From Nocardia sp. NBC_01730 (GTDB taxonomy: Bacteria > Actinomycetota > Actinomycetes > Mycobacteriales > Mycobacteriaceae): 64,000 nt of DNA. Both the position numbers and the translations under genes were made by a program. Below are positions 10,601 through 23,659 of the stretch, in pieces. The stretch covers positions 4,030,001 to 4,094,000 of the forward strand of contig NZ_CP109162.1 in the NCBI RefSeq assembly GCF_035920445.1. Reading direction: 5' to 3'. The notes beneath the pieces are model-generated. The model was not told the origin of the DNA, ran no database searches, and was given only the letters and a program-made list of their open reading frames with translations. Each line of letters begins with the position of its first letter. Position 1 is the first letter of the stretch.

Positions 10601-13600
10601 GGAGGTGCTCAGGCTGGAGTCGGTGGGCGTCGACGAGAGCTTCTTCGCGCTCGGCGGCGACAGTATCGTCTCCATCCAGCTGGTCTCGCGGGCGAAGGCG
10701 GCCGGGATCGGGTTCAGCGCGCGAGACGTGTTCGAGCGCAAGACCGTCGCCGCGCTGGCCGCGGTCGCCACCGACGTGCCGACCAGGGTGGTGTACGAGC
10801 TGCCCGGCGGCGGGGTGGGTGAGGTGGAACTCACCCCGATCGTGCACGCCATGCTGGAGCAGGGCGACACCTGGCGACGGTTCGCCCAGGCGGTGCTGAT
10901 CGGACTGCCCGGGCAGACCGGGCGCGCCCAGCTGGTCGCGGCGATTCAGGCGCTGCTCGACCAGCACGACGTGCTGCGCTCCGTACTGCGGCGCACCGGC
11001 GACGGCTGGAGCTGGGTGGTCGGCGAGCCGGGCGCGGTGGACGCCGACGGCCTGCTGGAGGTCGTCACCGTGGGCGCGGATACCGAACGGACCTGCGAAC
11101 GCGAGCTGCAGCGCGCTGCCGACCTGCTCGACCCCGAGTCGGGCGTGGTCGCGCGCTTCGTGCTGATCGAGCGCGCGGACGGCGATCCGCTGCTGTGGCT
11201 CGTGCTGCATCATCTCGTGACCGACGGCGTCTCCTGGCGCATCCTGCTGCCGGATCTGTCCACCGCGGCGCGAGGCGGCGCGCTCGCACCGGTCGGCACC
11301 TCGTTCCGGCGCTGGGCGCACGGCCAGCGCGCGCACGCGGCCGGTCGCGTCGCGGAACTGCCACTGTGGCAACGGGTACTCGCCACACCCGACCCCGCGC
11401 TCGGCTCGGCGCCGATGGACCCCGATGTCGACGTGGTGGCCACCGCGGCGCATTTGACGACCGTCATCGCGCCGGAGATCGCGCACACCGTGCTCACCAC
11501 CGCACCGGACCGATTCCACTGCGGCGCCGACGACGTGCTGCTCGCCGGGCTCGCGATGGCGGTGGCCCGCTGGCGCGGGCGGACGTCGACACTGTTCACC
11601 CTCGAGGGCCACGGGCGCTCGGAGAACATCCTGCCTGGCGCCGACGTCGCGCGCACGGTCGGTTGGTTCACCAGCGTCTATCCCGCCGCCGTCAACCTGG
11701 ACGGCATCGATCTCGCCGACGCGTTCGCGGGCGGCGCCGCGGCGGGCGCCGCGATCAAGACCACCAAGGAACAGCTGCGCGCCCTGCCGGACAAGGGCAT
11801 CGGGTTCGGGATGCTGCGCTACCTCGACCCCGAAGGCGCGGCGGCGCTCGCGGACGCGCCGACCCCGCAGCTCAGCTTCAACTACCTCGGTCGCGCCACC
11901 ACCGGTGGCGACACCGCCCCGTGGCAACAGCGACGTTTCGTAGCGACCCAGGACGACCGCGCACCGTTGGCCGCCGTGGTGGACATCACCGCCGTCCTCA
12001 CCGACTCCGGCCTCGACGTGACCTGGGCCTACGCCTCCCGCCTCCTCGACGAGGCCGACCTCGCCGAACTCGCCGCGCTCTGGACACAGGCCCTCGGCGC
12101 GCTCGCCGCGCACGCGGAGTCCGCGGGTTCGGGCGGACGGACACCCTCGGACTTCGATCTGGTGGCGGTCACCCAGGAGCAGGTCGACACCTGGGAACAC
12201 GACTACCCGAACCTCGCCGACGTCTGGCCGCTTTCACCGCTGCAGTACGGCCTGCTCTTCCACGCGCTCTACGACTCCGACACCGCCGACAACTACACGG
12301 TCCAATCCGGGCTCACCCTGGCGGGTGCGGTCGATTCGGCCCGATTGCGCCGCGCCGCACAGGCTTTGGTGGCACGGCACGAGAACCTGCGTGTCGCCTT
12401 CGTGGAGACCGAGGACGGTCCGCGTCAGCTCGTCCTCGCCGACGCCGGGATCCAATGGCAGGACGTGGATCTCACCAGGATCGCCGACGACGACGAGCGC
12501 CGTCGCGAACTCGAGCGACTGATCGCCGTCGACGCGCGCACCCGGTTCGAGCTCACCCGCCCACCGCTGCTGCGCTGCACGCTCATCCACACCGGCCCCG
12601 AGGCCTACCAATTCGTGCTGACCAACCACCACTTGGTGCTGGACGGCTGGTCGGCCCCGCTGCTCGTGCGCGAACTGCTCACCCTTTACGTCACCGAGGG
12701 CGACGCGTCCACGCTGCCGCCCGTGCACTCCTACCGCGAGTTCCTGACCTGGCTGCAGTCCGGGGACGACGCGGAATCACTCGCGGCGTGGACGAGTTCG
12801 CTGGCCGGCGTGGACACGCCGACCCGTGCGGTGCCCACGCTCGCGGGCATCGAATCGACCGAAACCGGCATGGTCTCCACCGACCTGGCCCGTGCGACGG
12901 TGGCCCGGCTGGAAACCACCGCCCGCGAAGCGGGCGCCACGGTGAACACCCTGGTGCAGGCCGCATGGGCGATGTTGCTCGCGATGCTCACCGGCCGCAC
13001 CGACGTGGTATTCGGCGGCACCGTCTCCGGCAGGCCGCCGGAGCTCGCCGGGGTCGAGGAGATGGTCGGCCTGTTCATCAACACGCTGCCGGTGCGGGTC
13101 CGGCTCGACCCGGCGGAGAAGGTGGTCGACCTGCTCGCGCGTGTGCAGTCCGAGCAGGCGCGGCTGATGGACCACCAGCACGTCGGCCTCGCCGCGATCC
13201 ACCAGGCGGTCGGTCTCGCCGAATTGTTCGACACGCTCACCGTTTTCGAGTCCTATCCGATCGATCGTGAGGCGCTGTCGCAGGCGCTGGACATCGCGGG
13301 CATGCGGGTGCTCGACGTCGCGGTCACCGACGCGGCGCCGTATCCGTTGAACCTCATGGTGATTCCACAGCACGGCCCGGACGGCCAGGACACACTGCAG
13401 ATCACGGTGAAGTATCTGACCGACCAGCTCGCGCCCGAGGCGGCACGGCCGCTGCTGGATCGCTTCGTCCGGCTGCTCACCCAGCTCGCCGACAATCCCC
13501 GCGCGCTGGTCTCCCAGCTGCAATACTGCGGCGACGCCGAGCGCGCCGCGCTGCTTCCAGTTCTCGGCCCGCAGTCGGTGCCGCTGCGCACGCTGCCCGA

Positions 13601-16600
13601 GATCCTCGCCGAGGGCGCGCGGATCGACAGCGACGCCATCGCGGTCACCGCGGGTGAGCTGACCATGTCCTACGGCGAACTCGACGCGTGGTCCAACCGT
13701 TTCGCGCGGGTACTGTTGCGCCGCGGGGTCGGGCGCGAGGTGTTCGTCGTGCTCGCGCTCACCAGGTCACTGGAGTCGGTGGTCGCGGTGTGGGCGCTGG
13801 CCAAGACCGGCGCCGCGTTCGCTCCGCTCGACCCGAACTACCCGGTGGAGCGGATCGAGCACATGCTCACCGACTCGAAGGCGCCGATCGGCGTGACGGT
13901 GACCGCGACCGGCGAGACGCTGCCGGGCACCATCGACTGGCTGCTGCTCGACGACCTCAACACGATGCGCCGGGCAATGACCGTCTCCGATGCGCCGGTC
14001 ACCGACGAGGAGCGGGGCGGGCCCATCGACATCGACCAGACCGCCTACCTGATCTACACCTCCGGCTCCACCGGCAAGCCGAAGGCCGTGCTGCTCAGCC
14101 ACCGCGGCGTCGCGAATCTCGTTACCGCGCAACGGGAAACACTCGGTCTCGACCACACTGCCAGCGCACTGCAGGTAGCCTCACCCAGCTTCGACGCGTC
14201 GGTATTCGAGCTGCTGACCGCGCACGGCGCGGGCGGCAGGCTGGTCGTGTCGCCGGCGGACGTCTACGGCGGCGCGGAGCTCGAACGCCTGCTGCGCACC
14301 GAACGGGTCACGCACGCGGTGATCACGCCGTCCGCGCTGACCACCATGGATCCCACCGAACTCGACCATCTGCGTGTGCTGTCGGTCGCGGGTGAGGCCG
14401 CCACGCCGGAGCTGATCGAGCGGTGGTCGGTGGGCAGGCGCATGGTGAACCTGTACGGCCCCACCGAGTTCAGCATCTGGGCGACCGGCCCCGGCGAGCT
14501 CGTCGCGGGCGAGCCGATCACGATCGGCGGACCGATCCGCGGCGCGGCCATCATGGTGCTCGACACCTGGCTGCGTCCGGTGCCGGTCGGCGTGGCCGGC
14601 GAGCTGTACCTGGCCGGTCCCGCGCTCGCGCGCGGCTACTTCAACCGGTTCGAGATGACGGCGAGCCGCTTCGTCGCCGACGCGTTCGGCGAACCCGGCG
14701 GGCGCATGTATCGCACCGGTGACATGGTGCGCTGGGTGGTCGGGCGCGACGGCGATCTCGAGCTGGAGTACCTGGGCCGCAGCGACTTCCAGGTCAAGAT
14801 CCGTGGGCTGCGCATCGAGCTCGGCGAGATCGACGCGGTGCTGTCGCGGGACGACGAGGTCGAGTACGCGGTGACCATCGGCCGCGCGGGCCCGGCCGGG
14901 AGCACCGTGCTGGTGTCCTACGTGCTGCCCGCCGAGGGTGTGCGGCTGGATGTCGAGCGGCTGCGTGCGCAGGCTGCCGCAGAGCTGCCCGGTTACATGG
15001 TGCCCGGCTACCTCGTCGTGCTCGACTCGATTCCGCTCACCCCGGTCGGCAAGCTGGACCGCAAAGCCCTTCCGGTACCGAACTTCTCGGACACGAACCG
15101 GCCCTATCTCGCGCCGCGCACGCCGGTCGAGGAGGCGGTGGCCGCCGTGTACTGCGAGGTGCTCGGCAGTGAGCGGGTCAGCGTCGACCAGTCGTTCTTC
15201 GAGCTGGGCGGCAACTCGTTGAGCGCGACCAAGGTGGTCGCGCGGGTGAACGCGGGGCTCGGGTCGCGGATCGCGCTGCGCGATCTGTTCGACGCACCGA
15301 CCGTCGCCCAGCTGTCCACCCGGGTGGTTCCCGCCACCGGCGACGTGCCGGGCCGGTTCGCGCTCGCGCCGCGGATCCGGCCGGACCGCGTTCCGCTGTC
15401 CCCCGCGCAGCAGCGCATGTGGGTGCTCAACCGCATGGATCCGTCCTCGCCCGCCTACAACATCGCAGTGGCGTTGCGGCTCACCGGCGAGCTGGACGTC
15501 GACGCCATGCGCGCCGCGCTCGCCGACGTGGTCGACCGGCACGAGAGTCTGCGTACCCTGTATCCCGCCGACACGGAGGGGCCGCGCCAAGTGGTGGTCG
15601 GCGTCGATGTGGCCGCGCCCGCCATGCCGGTGCTCGACACCGAGGACGGCGCCGAGCTGCGCGAGCGGATCACCGCGCTGGCCGGCAACGGGTTCGACAT
15701 CACCACCCAACCGCCGCTGCAGGTGGGCCTGTTCCGGGTCCACAGCGCGGCGGAGGCGCTCACCGGTGCCGGGCCGGTGTCGTCGACTCCCTTTACCGGA
15801 GCCGCACCCGTCTCGTCCGGCCCCGCCGCGGGGATCGCGCCGGTCTCCTCCGGTTACTGGGTGGACCACAGACCACAGCCGACGCCGGTGCACGTCGTCG
15901 TGCTGGTGGTGCATCACATCAGCGCAGACGGCGCGTCGATGGCGCCGCTGGCCGCCGATCTGGTCGCCGCGTATTCGGAACGCGCGACCGGTGCGCCCGA
16001 CACGCGCGTCCCGCTCACGGTGCAGTATGCCGACTTCGCGCTCTGGCACCGGGAAATACTCGGCGACGAGTCGGACCCGGAATCGGCTGCGGCACAACAG
16101 ATTAAGTTCTGGCGAGACACCCTGACGGGTGCGCCCGATGTGATCGAACTTCCCACCGACCGCCCACGCCCGGCGGTGCAGACCATGCACAGCGCGGACT
16201 TCGGCTTCACCGTCGACGCCGAAACACACAGCGCGCTCGTGGAATTCGCCGCCGCACGGAATGTCAGCCCGTTCATGGTCGTGCACGCCGCTCTGGCGGT
16301 GCTGCTCGCCCGGCTCGGTGGCACCGACGACGTGTTGATCGGCACGCCTGTCGCGGGCCGCGGCGAGGAGGCGGTGGACGAGCTCGTCGGCATGTTCGTC
16401 AACACCTTGGCGCTGCGTACCCCAGTAGAGCCCGGCCTGGGATTCGCGGCGCTTCTCGACACCGTCCGGTCCGCGGATCTGGACGCCTTCGCCAACGCCG
16501 ACGTCCCGTTCGAGCGGCTGGTTCAGGTGCTCGACCCCAACCGCTCGACGGCGCACCATCCGCTGTTCCAGGTGACGCTGAGCTTGCAGAATTTCGTCGA

Positions 16601-19600
16601 ACCGGTGCTGGAGCTGCCCGGATTGCGTTTCGAGGTGGAGGATTTCGACCGCAATGCCTCGCAGTTCGATCTGACCCTCGATCTGCGGGAGCATGTTACC
16701 GAGGCCGGGCCGTCCGGGATGGACGCCGTGCTCACCTACGCGACCGACCTGTTCGACGAGGCGTCGGTGGCCTCGTTCACGTTCCGGTTGCGGCGGGTGC
16801 TCGCGGACGTCCTCGCGCGGCCCGAGGTGTGCATTGCCGACATCGACATCCTCGACGACGCCGAACGCGCGACGCTGATTCCGGTGCGCGGTCCCGAAAC
16901 CGAAGGGACGACAACACTTCCGCAACTGCTCGCCGAGACCGCCCAACGGTATCCGGATCGCCCGGCGCTGGTGGTCGGCGGGCAGACCACCACCTACCGG
17001 GAGATCGACGCATACGCAAATCGCCTGGCGCGGGTGCTGATCGACGCAGGCGCCGGCCCGGAAACCGTCGTGGCACTTGGTCTTCCGCGCTCGGCGGAGT
17101 TGCTCACCGGCCTGTGGGCAGCTGCGAAGGCCGGCGCGGCGTTTCTTCCGGTCGACCCGAAGCACCCGGTCGACCGCATCGACCACATGCTCACCGATTC
17201 CGGCGCCACGGTCGGCCTCACTCTCGCCGAGTTCCGGCCGATGCTGCCCGACAGCACGGAGTGGCTGGTGCTCGACGACTTTGCCCTTGTCGAACGCTGG
17301 GGTGCCGCGAGCAACCGCACGCCGCGCGAGAGCGAACTACTCGGACCCATCCGACTGGACAATCCGGCATGGCTGATCTACACCTCGGGCTCCACCGGAA
17401 CCCCCAAGGGCGTTTCGGTCTCCCACCGAGGCATCACCGATATGGTCGCGGCGCAGCACGCATCGCTCGGCCTGGACGAGCGCTCCCGGGTGCTGCAGGT
17501 GGCATCCCCGAGCTTCGACGCGTCGCTGTTCGAGGCGATCATGGCGTTCGGTTCCGGCGGCGCGGCGGTGGTGTCGCCGCCGGAGGTGTTCGGCGGCAGC
17601 GCGCTCGCCGAGCTGATCGACGCCGAACAGGTGACGCACCTGGTGATCACCCCCTCGGCGCTGGCCACCCTCGATCCCGCCGAGGTGACGAGCGTGCGGG
17701 TGCTCTCGGTGGCCGGTGAGGCCGTCGGCGCCGAGTTGGTCGAACGCTGGGCCGCGGACCGAACCATGGTCAACCTGTACGGCCCGACCGAGTTCACCAT
17801 CTGGGCGACGGGCTCCGAGCTCGCGGTCGGCACGCCGGCCTCCATCGGCACTCCGGTGCACGGCGCGGCCGCCATGGTGCTCGACGACCGGCTGCGCCCG
17901 GTCCCGGTGGGGGTGGCGGGCGAGCTGTATCTCGCCGGTCCCGCGCTCGCCCGCGGCTACCACGCGCGGCCGAGTCTCACCGCCGCCCGCTTCCACGCCA
18001 ACCCGTTCGGCGCGGCGGGCGAACGGATATACCGCACCGGCGATCTGGTGCGGTGGATCCGCGCCGGGTCGGGGCTGGAACTGGAGTACCTGGGCCGCAC
18101 CGACTTCCAGGTCAAGGTGCGCGGCCAGCGCATCGAACTCGGTGAGATCGATGCGGTGCTCGGCCGCGCCGAGGGCGTCGACTTCGCGATCACGCTCGGT
18201 GTGCCCGGCCCCACCGGGGCGATCGCACTGGCCGCCTACCTGGTCCCCACGCCTGGCGTCGACCTCGACCTCGCACGGGTACGCGCGTTCGCCGCGGACA
18301 TCATGCCCGGCTACATGGTGCCCTCAGCGTTCGTCGTGCTGGACGAGATCCCGCTCACCGCGGTCGGCAAGCTCGACCGGAAGGCGCTGCCCACACCGGA
18401 ATTCACCGGGGACCGCACCGCGTACCGTGCGCCGGACACGCCGACCGAACAGGTGCTTGCCGAAATCTTCGGTGAGTTGCTCGGCGTGCAGAAGGTGGGC
18501 ACCGACGATTCGTTCTTCGGGCTCGGCGGCGACAGCATCCTGGCGATCCAGCTGGTGTCGCGAGCGAAGCAGCATGGCATCGCCTGTACTCCGCTGCAGG
18601 TGTTCGAGCACCGCACGGTGGCGGCGCTGGCGGCAGCCGTCGACGCCGCGGGCACGGCGGTGACACTCGATGAACTGCCCGGCGGCGGCGTCGGCGAGCT
18701 ACCACTGCCGCCGATCGCGCACTACATGCTGGAGCGCGGCGGCAACTACGACCGCTTCAGCCAGACCGCGGTGCTGGAACTGCCGGTCGGGATCGAACGG
18801 TCTCAGATCGTCGCGGTCCTCACCGCGGCGGTGGATCGGCACGACATGTTGCGGGCCCGGCTGGTCACCGACGCCGACGACGGCTCGCGCCTGCTGATCG
18901 GCCCGCCCGGCTCGGTCGACGTGGATGCGCTCGTGCACCGCGTCGAATTCGACGTGACCGACCCGATCGAGCTGCGCGAATACGCGGCGACCGAACTGGA
19001 CGCCGCGGCGAATCGGCTCGACCCGTCGAACGGCACCGTGCTGCAATTCATTTGGCTCGACCCGGTGGGTGCCGCTGGTACCCGGACCGGGGCGGGACGG
19101 TTGATCGTGCTGGCCCACCATCTGGTGATCGACGGCGTGTCCTGGCGCATCCTGGTGCCGGATCTGGTCGCCGCGTGGGCGCAGGTGTCGGTCGGCAACC
19201 TCCCGGTTCTCTCCGAGACCGGAACCTCGATGCGGCGCTGGTCGAACGCGCTGGCCGAGGAGGCGCGCTCCGACCGCAGGGTGTCCGAGCTGGCGTACTG
19301 GCAGGACGTGCTCGCCGGACCCGATCCGCTGATCGGCGCCCGCGAGCTGGATCCCGCGGTCGACCGGACCGACACGCTGCGCATGGTCGAGCGGGAGGTG
19401 TCCGCGGAGGTCACCGCCACGCTGCTCACGACACTGCCCGGCCTGTTCCAGGGCAGCGTCAACGACGCGTTGCTGGCAACCCTGGCACTGGCGCTGGCGC
19501 GCTGGCGCGACAGCGCCGAACCGACGGTGCTGGTGCGACTGGAAGGCCATGGCAGGCAGGCGGAGGTGGTGCCCGGCGCCGACCTGTCCCGCACCATCGG

Positions 19601-20936
19601 CTGGTTCACCAGCATCTATCCGGTGCGGCTCGACCTGACGGACATCGACGTCGACGACGCGCTCGCCGGTGGACCCGCAATGGGCGCGGCGATCCGCGCG
19701 GTCAAGCACCAGCTGCTCGCCGTGCCGGACAAGGGCATCGGGTTCGGCCTGCTGCGCTATCTTAATCACGAAGCGGCGCAACATCTTCCGGCCCCACTAC
19801 CCGGCCGCGTCGGCTTCAACTACCTCGGTAGGTACTCGACCGGCGACATCCCGGCCGGGCTGGAGGGTCTCGGCTGGCTGCCGACCGACGAACTCGGCGA
19901 TCTGCATGCCCCCGAGCATGCCGACGTGCCCTTGCAGTCGGCGATCGACGTGAACGCCGTGGTGATCGGCGACCGGATGCGCGCGAGTTTCGGCTTCCCC
20001 TCGACTTTGCTCACGCAGGACGAGGTGGCCGAGCTGGCCGACCTGTGGGTCGAGACGCTCGGCGCGGCAACCCATTTCGCGCGGACCCCGGCGGCGCGCA
20101 CCGCCGCCGACGAGGAGGCCGCGGCCACGACCCCGGTGCCGCCCGTGCCTGGCGGGCTCGGCCTGGACATGGTGCTCCCGATCCGGCTCGGCGGCACCGA
20201 GCCCGCGCTGTTCTGCGTCCACCCGTCGGCCGGAATGTCATGGACCTATCTGGGATTCGCGGACGCGCTGGCGCCCGGCAGGCCGATCTACGGTCTGCAG
20301 GCTCCGGACCTCAGCGGCCACGAACCCGCTCGATCGATCGAGGATTTCGCCGACCGCTACGTGCGCGAGATTCGCGCCCTGCAACCCGAGGGGCCCTACC
20401 ACCTGCTCGGCTGGTCGTTCGGCGGACTCATCGCCCACGCGATGGCGAGCAAGCTGAAGGCGGACGGCGCCACCGTCGGCGTCGTCGCGCTGCTGGACGC
20501 CGACACGACCGACATCGACGGCGACAGCATCGAACGGCTCACCCCCGGCGGCTTCGTCAACGCGTTCGGCTCGGTCTTCGGCATCCACGACGTGCCCGCC
20601 GAGGCGACCGCCCAGGAGGCTGCCGATCTGATCCGCGAGCGGCTCGGCGGCGTATCGCTGATCGACGCGACCACCCTGGAGCGGATGGCCGGGTCGTTCA
20701 ACGCGTCGGCCCGGACCAGAACCGGCTATCGACGCCCGGTGTTCGACGGCGACATCGTGTACTTCAGCGCGACCGTCGACACCTCCGACATCTTCGGCCC
20801 CGACGGCTGGCGGCCGTATGTGACCGGCGAGATCATCAACCACGACATCGATGTCACCCACGATGAGCTGACGGCGCCGCAGGTGCTGCCGATCATCGCG
20901 CGCGTGCTCGACGAACATATGGGAGGCCGAGGATGA
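7644..20936 (+). CDS. Trimodular non-ribosomal peptide synthetase, C-A-T-E-C-A-T-C-A-T-E-TE
   Basis: 4430 aa; ATG 7644 with AGGA 7 nt upstream. Domains: C1 (HHIVLDG, His149-150), A1 (TSGSTG ~623), T1 (Ser1007 in LGGDS), E1 (HHLVTDG 1189, EGHGR), C2 (HHLVLDG 1662), A2 (~2138), T2 (Ser2525 in LGGNS), C3 (HHISADG 2757), A3 (~3247), T3 (Ser3631), E2 (HHLVIDG 3825, EGHGR), and a type I thioesterase with GWSFGG Ser4258. My hand-read A-domain pocket codes are DIENIGGVTK for A1 (close to ornithine/hydroxyornithine-type codes) and DAFVSALIWK for both A2 and A3 (no known match recalled). Expected release product: a tripeptide with D-L-D order, perhaps N-acylated if C1 is a starter domain. The stop overlaps the exporter ATPase start (ATGA), so it is co-translated with the exporter. 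C3 carries a Ser/Pro/Gly-rich insertion at about 2698-2747. Confidence 0.97.
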   Translation: MQQPSLSMTETDTVLPDGAFALSAAQRGIWFAQHIAGDTPISIAQYVELTGPIDLDLLARSARRAGREFGTGYLRLIEVDGHPFQFVDTTLDDSLDIIDFRAEPDPEAAAQAWMRTDYAAPLDLTSDRLLRVAMLRIGSDRWFWYSRIHHIVLDGMGALTVVQRTGELYNAAVEGRQPPQAKAEDLREIVDADLAYRSSNRFTADREYWLEHLDGMADPVSLAGRTAAVDAHPSRVAGALPADTAELLDSVAKEVSSGVAPTVVAAFGAYLSSMTGAPEVVLSLPVSARTTATLRRSGGMIANVVPLRLRLAPTTTVGDVIKAAQGELTGALRRQRYRQEDIVRDLGWPMDESASFGPSVNLMMVDTRIQLGTVTGRLHVLTSGLIEDLFVNLYPGVGGESTHIDLQANGNLYTDAELAAQHRRFLSFLHRFLSAGPDAPVATVPVLSDGERADYAPARGPEGVAPRTLPAILADGAALDPQATALVDGTTALTYREVDDYTNRLARVLIAAGAGPERTVAISIPRSVRSVLATLAVAKTGAAFVPIDPTYPADRIEHMVGDSGVVAGVTIATARKSLPDRVNWLIVDDESTEHAVAEQDAAAITDADRWTAVHPDQVAYIIYTSGSTGLPKGVLVAHRGLADLVASSGAGFGVDADSIVAHAVSPSFDISVEEILVTLAAGATLAVVPPSAYAGEEMAQVLRANGVTHLNVTPTVVGSLEPATLPGLRTVIVGGDACPPELVTKWSGRTLLNGYGPTETTVTVTLSAPLTPGASVTIGGLTRGVSAIVLDPWLRPLPPGTTGELYLAGPGVARGYHQRNGLTADRFVANPYATGERMYRTGDLVRWVECDGRAELEYQGRSDFQVKVRGFRIELGEIDAALQRQPDIDFALTLGVETGSGATALVAYVVPKPGVEVHPEALKATVGESLPAYMVPSAVMVLDSVPLTPLGKVDRKALPAPDFGARTIVSRPPSTPREEALAALFAEVLRLESVGVDESFFALGGDSIVSIQLVSRAKAAGIGFSARDVFERKTVAALAAVATDVPTRVVYELPGGGVGEVELTPIVHAMLEQGDTWRRFAQAVLIGLPGQTGRAQLVAAIQALLDQHDVLRSVLRRTGDGWSWVVGEPGAVDADGLLEVVTVGADTERTCERELQRAADLLDPESGVVARFVLIERADGDPLLWLVLHHLVTDGVSWRILLPDLSTAARGGALAPVGTSFRRWAHGQRAHAAGRVAELPLWQRVLATPDPALGSAPMDPDVDVVATAAHLTTVIAPEIAHTVLTTAPDRFHCGADDVLLAGLAMAVARWRGRTSTLFTLEGHGRSENILPGADVARTVGWFTSVYPAAVNLDGIDLADAFAGGAAAGAAIKTTKEQLRALPDKGIGFGMLRYLDPEGAAALADAPTPQLSFNYLGRATTGGDTAPWQQRRFVATQDDRAPLAAVVDITAVLTDSGLDVTWAYASRLLDEADLAELAALWTQALGALAAHAESAGSGGRTPSDFDLVAVTQEQVDTWEHDYPNLADVWPLSPLQYGLLFHALYDSDTADNYTVQSGLTLAGAVDSARLRRAAQALVARHENLRVAFVETEDGPRQLVLADAGIQWQDVDLTRIADDDERRRELERLIAVDARTRFELTRPPLLRCTLIHTGPEAYQFVLTNHHLVLDGWSAPLLVRELLTLYVTEGDASTLPPVHSYREFLTWLQSGDDAESLAAWTSSLAGVDTPTRAVPTLAGIESTETGMVSTDLARATVARLETTAREAGATVNTLVQAAWAMLLAMLTGRTDVVFGGTVSGRPPELAGVEEMVGLFINTLPVRVRLDPAEKVVDLLARVQSEQARLMDHQHVGLAAIHQAVGLAELFDTLTVFESYPIDREALSQALDIAGMRVLDVAVTDAAPYPLNLMVIPQHGPDGQDTLQITVKYLTDQLAPEAARPLLDRFVRLLTQLADNPRALVSQLQYCGDAERAALLPVLGPQSVPLRTLPEILAEGARIDSDAIAVTAGELTMSYGELDAWSNRFARVLLRRGVGREVFVVLALTRSLESVVAVWALAKTGAAFAPLDPNYPVERIEHMLTDSKAPIGVTVTATGETLPGTIDWLLLDDLNTMRRAMTVSDAPVTDEERGGPIDIDQTAYLIYTSGSTGKPKAVLLSHRGVANLVTAQRETLGLDHTASALQVASPSFDASVFELLTAHGAGGRLVVSPADVYGGAELERLLRTERVTHAVITPSALTTMDPTELDHLRVLSVAGEAATPELIERWSVGRRMVNLYGPTEFSIWATGPGELVAGEPITIGGPIRGAAIMVLDTWLRPVPVGVAGELYLAGPALARGYFNRFEMTASRFVADAFGEPGGRMYRTGDMVRWVVGRDGDLELEYLGRSDFQVKIRGLRIELGEIDAVLSRDDEVEYAVTIGRAGPAGSTVLVSYVLPAEGVRLDVERLRAQAAAELPGYMVPGYLVVLDSIPLTPVGKLDRKALPVPNFSDTNRPYLAPRTPVEEAVAAVYCEVLGSERVSVDQSFFELGGNSLSATKVVARVNAGLGSRIALRDLFDAPTVAQLSTRVVPATGDVPGRFALAPRIRPDRVPLSPAQQRMWVLNRMDPSSPAYNIAVALRLTGELDVDAMRAALADVVDRHESLRTLYPADTEGPRQVVVGVDVAAPAMPVLDTEDGAELRERITALAGNGFDITTQPPLQVGLFRVHSAAEALTGAGPVSSTPFTGAAPVSSGPAAGIAPVSSGYWVDHRPQPTPVHVVVLVVHHISADGASMAPLAADLVAAYSERATGAPDTRVPLTVQYADFALWHREILGDESDPESAAAQQIKFWRDTLTGAPDVIELPTDRPRPAVQTMHSADFGFTVDAETHSALVEFAAARNVSPFMVVHAALAVLLARLGGTDDVLIGTPVAGRGEEAVDELVGMFVNTLALRTPVEPGLGFAALLDTVRSADLDAFANADVPFERLVQVLDPNRSTAHHPLFQVTLSLQNFVEPVLELPGLRFEVEDFDRNASQFDLTLDLREHVTEAGPSGMDAVLTYATDLFDEASVASFTFRLRRVLADVLARPEVCIADIDILDDAERATLIPVRGPETEGTTTLPQLLAETAQRYPDRPALVVGGQTTTYREIDAYANRLARVLIDAGAGPETVVALGLPRSAELLTGLWAAAKAGAAFLPVDPKHPVDRIDHMLTDSGATVGLTLAEFRPMLPDSTEWLVLDDFALVERWGAASNRTPRESELLGPIRLDNPAWLIYTSGSTGTPKGVSVSHRGITDMVAAQHASLGLDERSRVLQVASPSFDASLFEAIMAFGSGGAAVVSPPEVFGGSALAELIDAEQVTHLVITPSALATLDPAEVTSVRVLSVAGEAVGAELVERWAADRTMVNLYGPTEFTIWATGSELAVGTPASIGTPVHGAAAMVLDDRLRPVPVGVAGELYLAGPALARGYHARPSLTAARFHANPFGAAGERIYRTGDLVRWIRAGSGLELEYLGRTDFQVKVRGQRIELGEIDAVLGRAEGVDFAITLGVPGPTGAIALAAYLVPTPGVDLDLARVRAFAADIMPGYMVPSAFVVLDEIPLTAVGKLDRKALPTPEFTGDRTAYRAPDTPTEQVLAEIFGELLGVQKVGTDDSFFGLGGDSILAIQLVSRAKQHGIACTPLQVFEHRTVAALAAAVDAAGTAVTLDELPGGGVGELPLPPIAHYMLERGGNYDRFSQTAVLELPVGIERSQIVAVLTAAVDRHDMLRARLVTDADDGSRLLIGPPGSVDVDALVHRVEFDVTDPIELREYAATELDAAANRLDPSNGTVLQFIWLDPVGAAGTRTGAGRLIVLAHHLVIDGVSWRILVPDLVAAWAQVSVGNLPVLSETGTSMRRWSNALAEEARSDRRVSELAYWQDVLAGPDPLIGARELDPAVDRTDTLRMVEREVSAEVTATLLTTLPGLFQGSVNDALLATLALALARWRDSAEPTVLVRLEGHGRQAEVVPGADLSRTIGWFTSIYPVRLDLTDIDVDDALAGGPAMGAAIRAVKHQLLAVPDKGIGFGLLRYLNHEAAQHLPAPLPGRVGFNYLGRYSTGDIPAGLEGLGWLPTDELGDLHAPEHADVPLQSAIDVNAVVIGDRMRASFGFPSTLLTQDEVAELADLWVETLGAATHFARTPAARTAADEEAAATTPVPPVPGGLGLDMVLPIRLGGTEPALFCVHPSAGMSWTYLGFADALAPGRPIYGLQAPDLSGHEPARSIEDFADRYVREIRALQPEGPYHLLGWSFGGLIAHAMASKLKADGATVGVVALLDADTTDIDGDSIERLTPGGFVNAFGSVFGIHDVPAEATAQEAADLIRERLGGVSLIDATTLERMAGSFNASARTRTGYRRPVFDGDIVYFSATVDTSDIFGPDGWRPYVTGEIINHDIDVTHDELTAPQVLPIIARVLDEHMGGRG

Positions 20937-21919
20937 GCTTCGATCATGGGGTCGTCGTCGACGGAATCGAGAAGTCTTTCGGCGCCGTCAAGGCACTCCG
21001 CGGCGTCGATTTCGTGGCAGAACCTGGTGAGGTGCTCGGTATTCTCGGGCCGAACGGCGCAGGCAAGACGACCACGGTGAACATCCTGTCCACGCTGATC
21101 GCGCCGGATCGCGGTCGCGCGCTGGTCGCCGGGCACGATGTGGTCGCCGACCCGGCGGCGGTGCGCCGCAGCATCATGCTGACCGGCCAGTACGCGGCGC
21201 TGGACGACATGCTCAGCGGTTACGAGAACCTCGTGATGTTCGGCAGGCTGATGGGCCTGCGCAAGCGGGCCGCCCGCGCCCGCGCCGACGAACTGATCGG
21301 CGAGTTCGACCTGGAAGGCGCGGCGGGCCGCCGGGTCGGCACCTACTCCGGCGGCATGCGCAGGCGCATCGACATCGCGTGCGGTCTCGTCGTCCGGCCG
21401 GACGTGGTGTTCCTGGACGAACCAACCACCGGGCTGGATCCACGCAGCAGGCAGGGGGTCTGGGACCTGGTGGCCGGCTTCAAGAAGGCAGGCATCACCA
21501 CCCTGCTCACCAGCCAGTACCTGGAGGAGGCCGACGCGCTCAGCGACCGGATCATCGTCATCGACCACGGTGTGGTGATCGCGCATGGCACCGCCGACGA
21601 GCTGAAGTCGCGGACCGGCGGTAGTTACTGCGAGGTGGTGCCGCTGGATCTGAAGGATCTGCCCGCCATCGCGGCTGCGCTGGGTTCGCTGCTGCCGCAG
21701 GAGAATCGGGCCGCGCTGACCGCCGATGCCGATCGGATTGCCATTCCGGCACCGGACGGCGCCAAAACGCTCGCCGAAGCGCTGCGCCGACTCGACAGCG
21801 CCGGAGTCGAACTGGTCGACATCGCGCTGCGCAGACCCTCGCTCGACGATGTTTTCCTCGAGCTGACCGGGCATCTGGCGACGGTGGAGAGCATCGAGGG
21901 ATCGGAGGTCGTGTCGTGA
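20933..21919 (+). CDS. Daunorubicin-resistance (DrrA)-type ABC transporter ATPase
   Basis: 328 aa. Walker [10 protein letters not shown] (~43-51), ABC signature YSGGMRRR, Walker [17 protein letters not shown] and the switch His region replaced by TSQYLEEAD, as in DrrA. A C-terminal DrrA-type extension ends [12 protein letters not shown]. The ATG overlaps the NRPS stop by 4 bp, and the stop overlaps the next gene's GTG. It supplies energy to the two permeases that follow and probably exports the NRPS product. Confidence 0.95.
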   Translation: MSFDHGVVVDGIEKSFGAVKALRGVDFVAEPGEVLGILGPNGAGKTTTVNILSTLIAPDRGRALVAGHDVVADPAAVRRSIMLTGQYAALDDMLSGYENLVMFGRLMGLRKRAARARADELIGEFDLEGAAGRRVGTYSGGMRRRIDIACGLVVRPDVVFLDEPTTGLDPRSRQGVWDLVAGFKKAGITTLLTSQYLEEADALSDRIIVIDHGVVIAHGTADELKSRTGGSYCEVVPLDLKDLPAIAAALGSLLPQENRAALTADADRIAIPAPDGAKTLAEALRRLDSAGVELVDIALRRPSLDDVFLELTGHLATVESIEGSEVVS

Positions 21920-22734
21920 CGGCCGCGACCTGGCTCACCCAGACCCGCGCCGCGCCGATGCGCACGCAGCAGTGGTGGGTGCTCACCACGCGGCTGATCG
22001 TGCCATCAGTGCAGACCGGCGAGGTGCTCGCCTCGGTGCTGGCGCCGGTGGCGTTCACCGCCAGCTTCTACATCCCGCTGAAGACCGTGATGACTTTCTC
22101 GGGCACCGGGTTCAGCAGCTATGCGCAGTTCATGATGCCGATCTTGATTATGCAGGCCGCCGCGTTCACAGCCATTTCGGCGGCCTTCCGCGCCGCCACC
22201 GATTCGGTCGCCGGGCTCAACCGGCGGTTCGGCTCCATGCCGGTCGGCCCTCTCGTCCCGGTCGCGGCGCGGATGTCCGGCAACGTCTTCCGTCTGGGCA
22301 TAGCGCTCACCACCGCGCTGATCTGTGGGCACGTCATCGGCTTCCGCTTCTACCTCGACACCGCGCACACGATCGGCTACGTGCTGTTCTCCTTGGTCAT
22401 CGGAATCGTGCTGACCTTGGGCGGGGACGTGATCGGGATGGCATCGCGCAGCCCGGAGGCAACCACGCAGGCATTGGTGTTACCGCCGTTGATCCTGGGC
22501 ATGCTGTCGACAGGGCTCGCTCCTGCGCAACAGTTTCCGGACTGGGTGCAGCCGTTCGTGCGCAACCAGCCGGTCTCGCAGTACGTCATCGCGTTGCGGG
22601 CGCTCGCAGGTGACACCATGCCGAACGCGGGGCAGGTGACCTGGTCGCTGATGGGGCCGCCGGTGGCATGGGCGATCGGCACTCTGCTTCTCTGCATCCC
22701 GCTGGCCATCCGGTTGAACTCGAGGAGGGCGTGA
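21916..22734 (+). CDS. ABC-2 type permease (DrrB-like)
   Basis: 272 aa integral membrane protein with about six hydrophobic segments. It starts at GTG 21916, overlapping the ATPase stop (GTGA), with GGAGG upstream. It contains ABC-2 membrane motifs, including the FPDWVQPFVRNQPVSQYVIALRAL segment near the C-terminus typical of DrrB/DrrC. Pairs with the next gene to form the export channel. Confidence 0.92.
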   Translation: MTAATWLTQTRAAPMRTQQWWVLTTRLIVPSVQTGEVLASVLAPVAFTASFYIPLKTVMTFSGTGFSSYAQFMMPILIMQAAAFTAISAAFRAATDSVAGLNRRFGSMPVGPLVPVAARMSGNVFRLGIALTTALICGHVIGFRFYLDTAHTIGYVLFSLVIGIVLTLGGDVIGMASRSPEATTQALVLPPLILGMLSTGLAPAQQFPDWVQPFVRNQPVSQYVIALRALAGDTMPNAGQVTWSLMGPPVAWAIGTLLLCIPLAIRLNSRRA

Positions 22735-23552
22735 TGGCGTTGGTTGCCGATCGCACCGAGGAGACCCGCACCGGCTCGGAGGTGTCGGTGTCGGCACTGG
22801 TGCGGCACACGCTGATCCAAACGCAGCGTCTGCTGCTGCGCTGGGTCCGCAATCCGGTCACGTTGCTGGAGACGCTGATCATCCCGTGCCTGCTGCTGAT
22901 CATGCTGAATACCGTGGTCGGTAACCAGATCAAGAAGTTCACCGGCGAAAGCGCGCTCTACGGCTCGGTGCCGATGGTCACCATCGTCGGCGCGCTGTCC
23001 GGTGCGGTCGCCAGCGGCGTTCTGCTCGGCCGGGAGCGCGACGCGGGTCTGCTCGCCCGCTTCTGGGTCCTGCCGGTACACCGCGCCTCCGGCCTTGCGT
23101 CGCGAATCCTCGCCGAGGGCTGCCGGATCTTCGCAGGCACCCTCGCCATCGTCCTGGTCGGTTACCTGCTCGGGTTCCGCTTCGACCAGGGCGTCATCGC
23201 GACGACCGTCTTCCTGTTCATCCCGATCCTTTTCGGTTTGGCGTTCGCCACCATCGTCACCGCGATCGCCGTGTTCACGGCGAAAGCGACGCTGGTGGAA
23301 GGGATCGCGATCCTCACCTCCCTGCTGATGTTCTTCAGCACCGGCTTCGTCCCGCTGATTTCCTACCCGCACTGGATCCAGCCGGTGGTGCGCAACCAAC
23401 CGCTGTCGGTCGCCGTCGACACCATGCGCGCCCTCGCCCAGGGCGGACCCGTCGCCCATCTCCTGACCCTCACCGTCGCCTGGTCCCTCGGCGCGATCAT
23501 CCTCTTCGCTATCCCGGCGACCATCGGGTATCGCCGCGCCAGCAGGCGGTGA
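22734..23552 (+). CDS. ABC-2 type permease (DrrC-like)
   Basis: 272 aa. ATG 22734 overlaps the previous stop by one base (TGATG) and has GGAGG upstream, so longer in-frame starts are unlikely. Six membrane segments, an LLIMLNTVVGNQI early loop, and the same conserved end as its partner (YPHWIQPVVRNQPLSVAVDTMRAL). Last gene of the NRPS-exporter unit. The four genes overlap end to start, indicating one polycistronic message. Confidence 0.93.
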   Translation: MALVADRTEETRTGSEVSVSALVRHTLIQTQRLLLRWVRNPVTLLETLIIPCLLLIMLNTVVGNQIKKFTGESALYGSVPMVTIVGALSGAVASGVLLGRERDAGLLARFWVLPVHRASGLASRILAEGCRIFAGTLAIVLVGYLLGFRFDQGVIATTVFLFIPILFGLAFATIVTAIAVFTAKATLVEGIAILTSLLMFFSTGFVPLISYPHWIQPVVRNQPLSVAVDTMRALAQGGPVAHLLTLTVAWSLGAIILFAIPATIGYRRASRR

Positions 23553-23659
23553 ACAGCCACTTCCGGCTCACAGCGGACTCCCAGCGAAAGCCCAGCCTGC
23601 CACGAGCACCCGTTCCTACTGTCAGCGGTGGCAGTGGCCGACGGACGGAAGGACAGACC

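Noticed and set aside
7590..12200. Very long open frame on the minus strand opposite the NRPS
   Set aside because: An antisense shadow of GC-rich codons; it has no domains, and the plus strand has clear NRPS motifs throughout.
14181..17186. Second ~1000-residue minus-strand frame opposite the NRPS
   Set aside because: Same antisense effect; composition is Arg/Gly/His-rich with no family signal.
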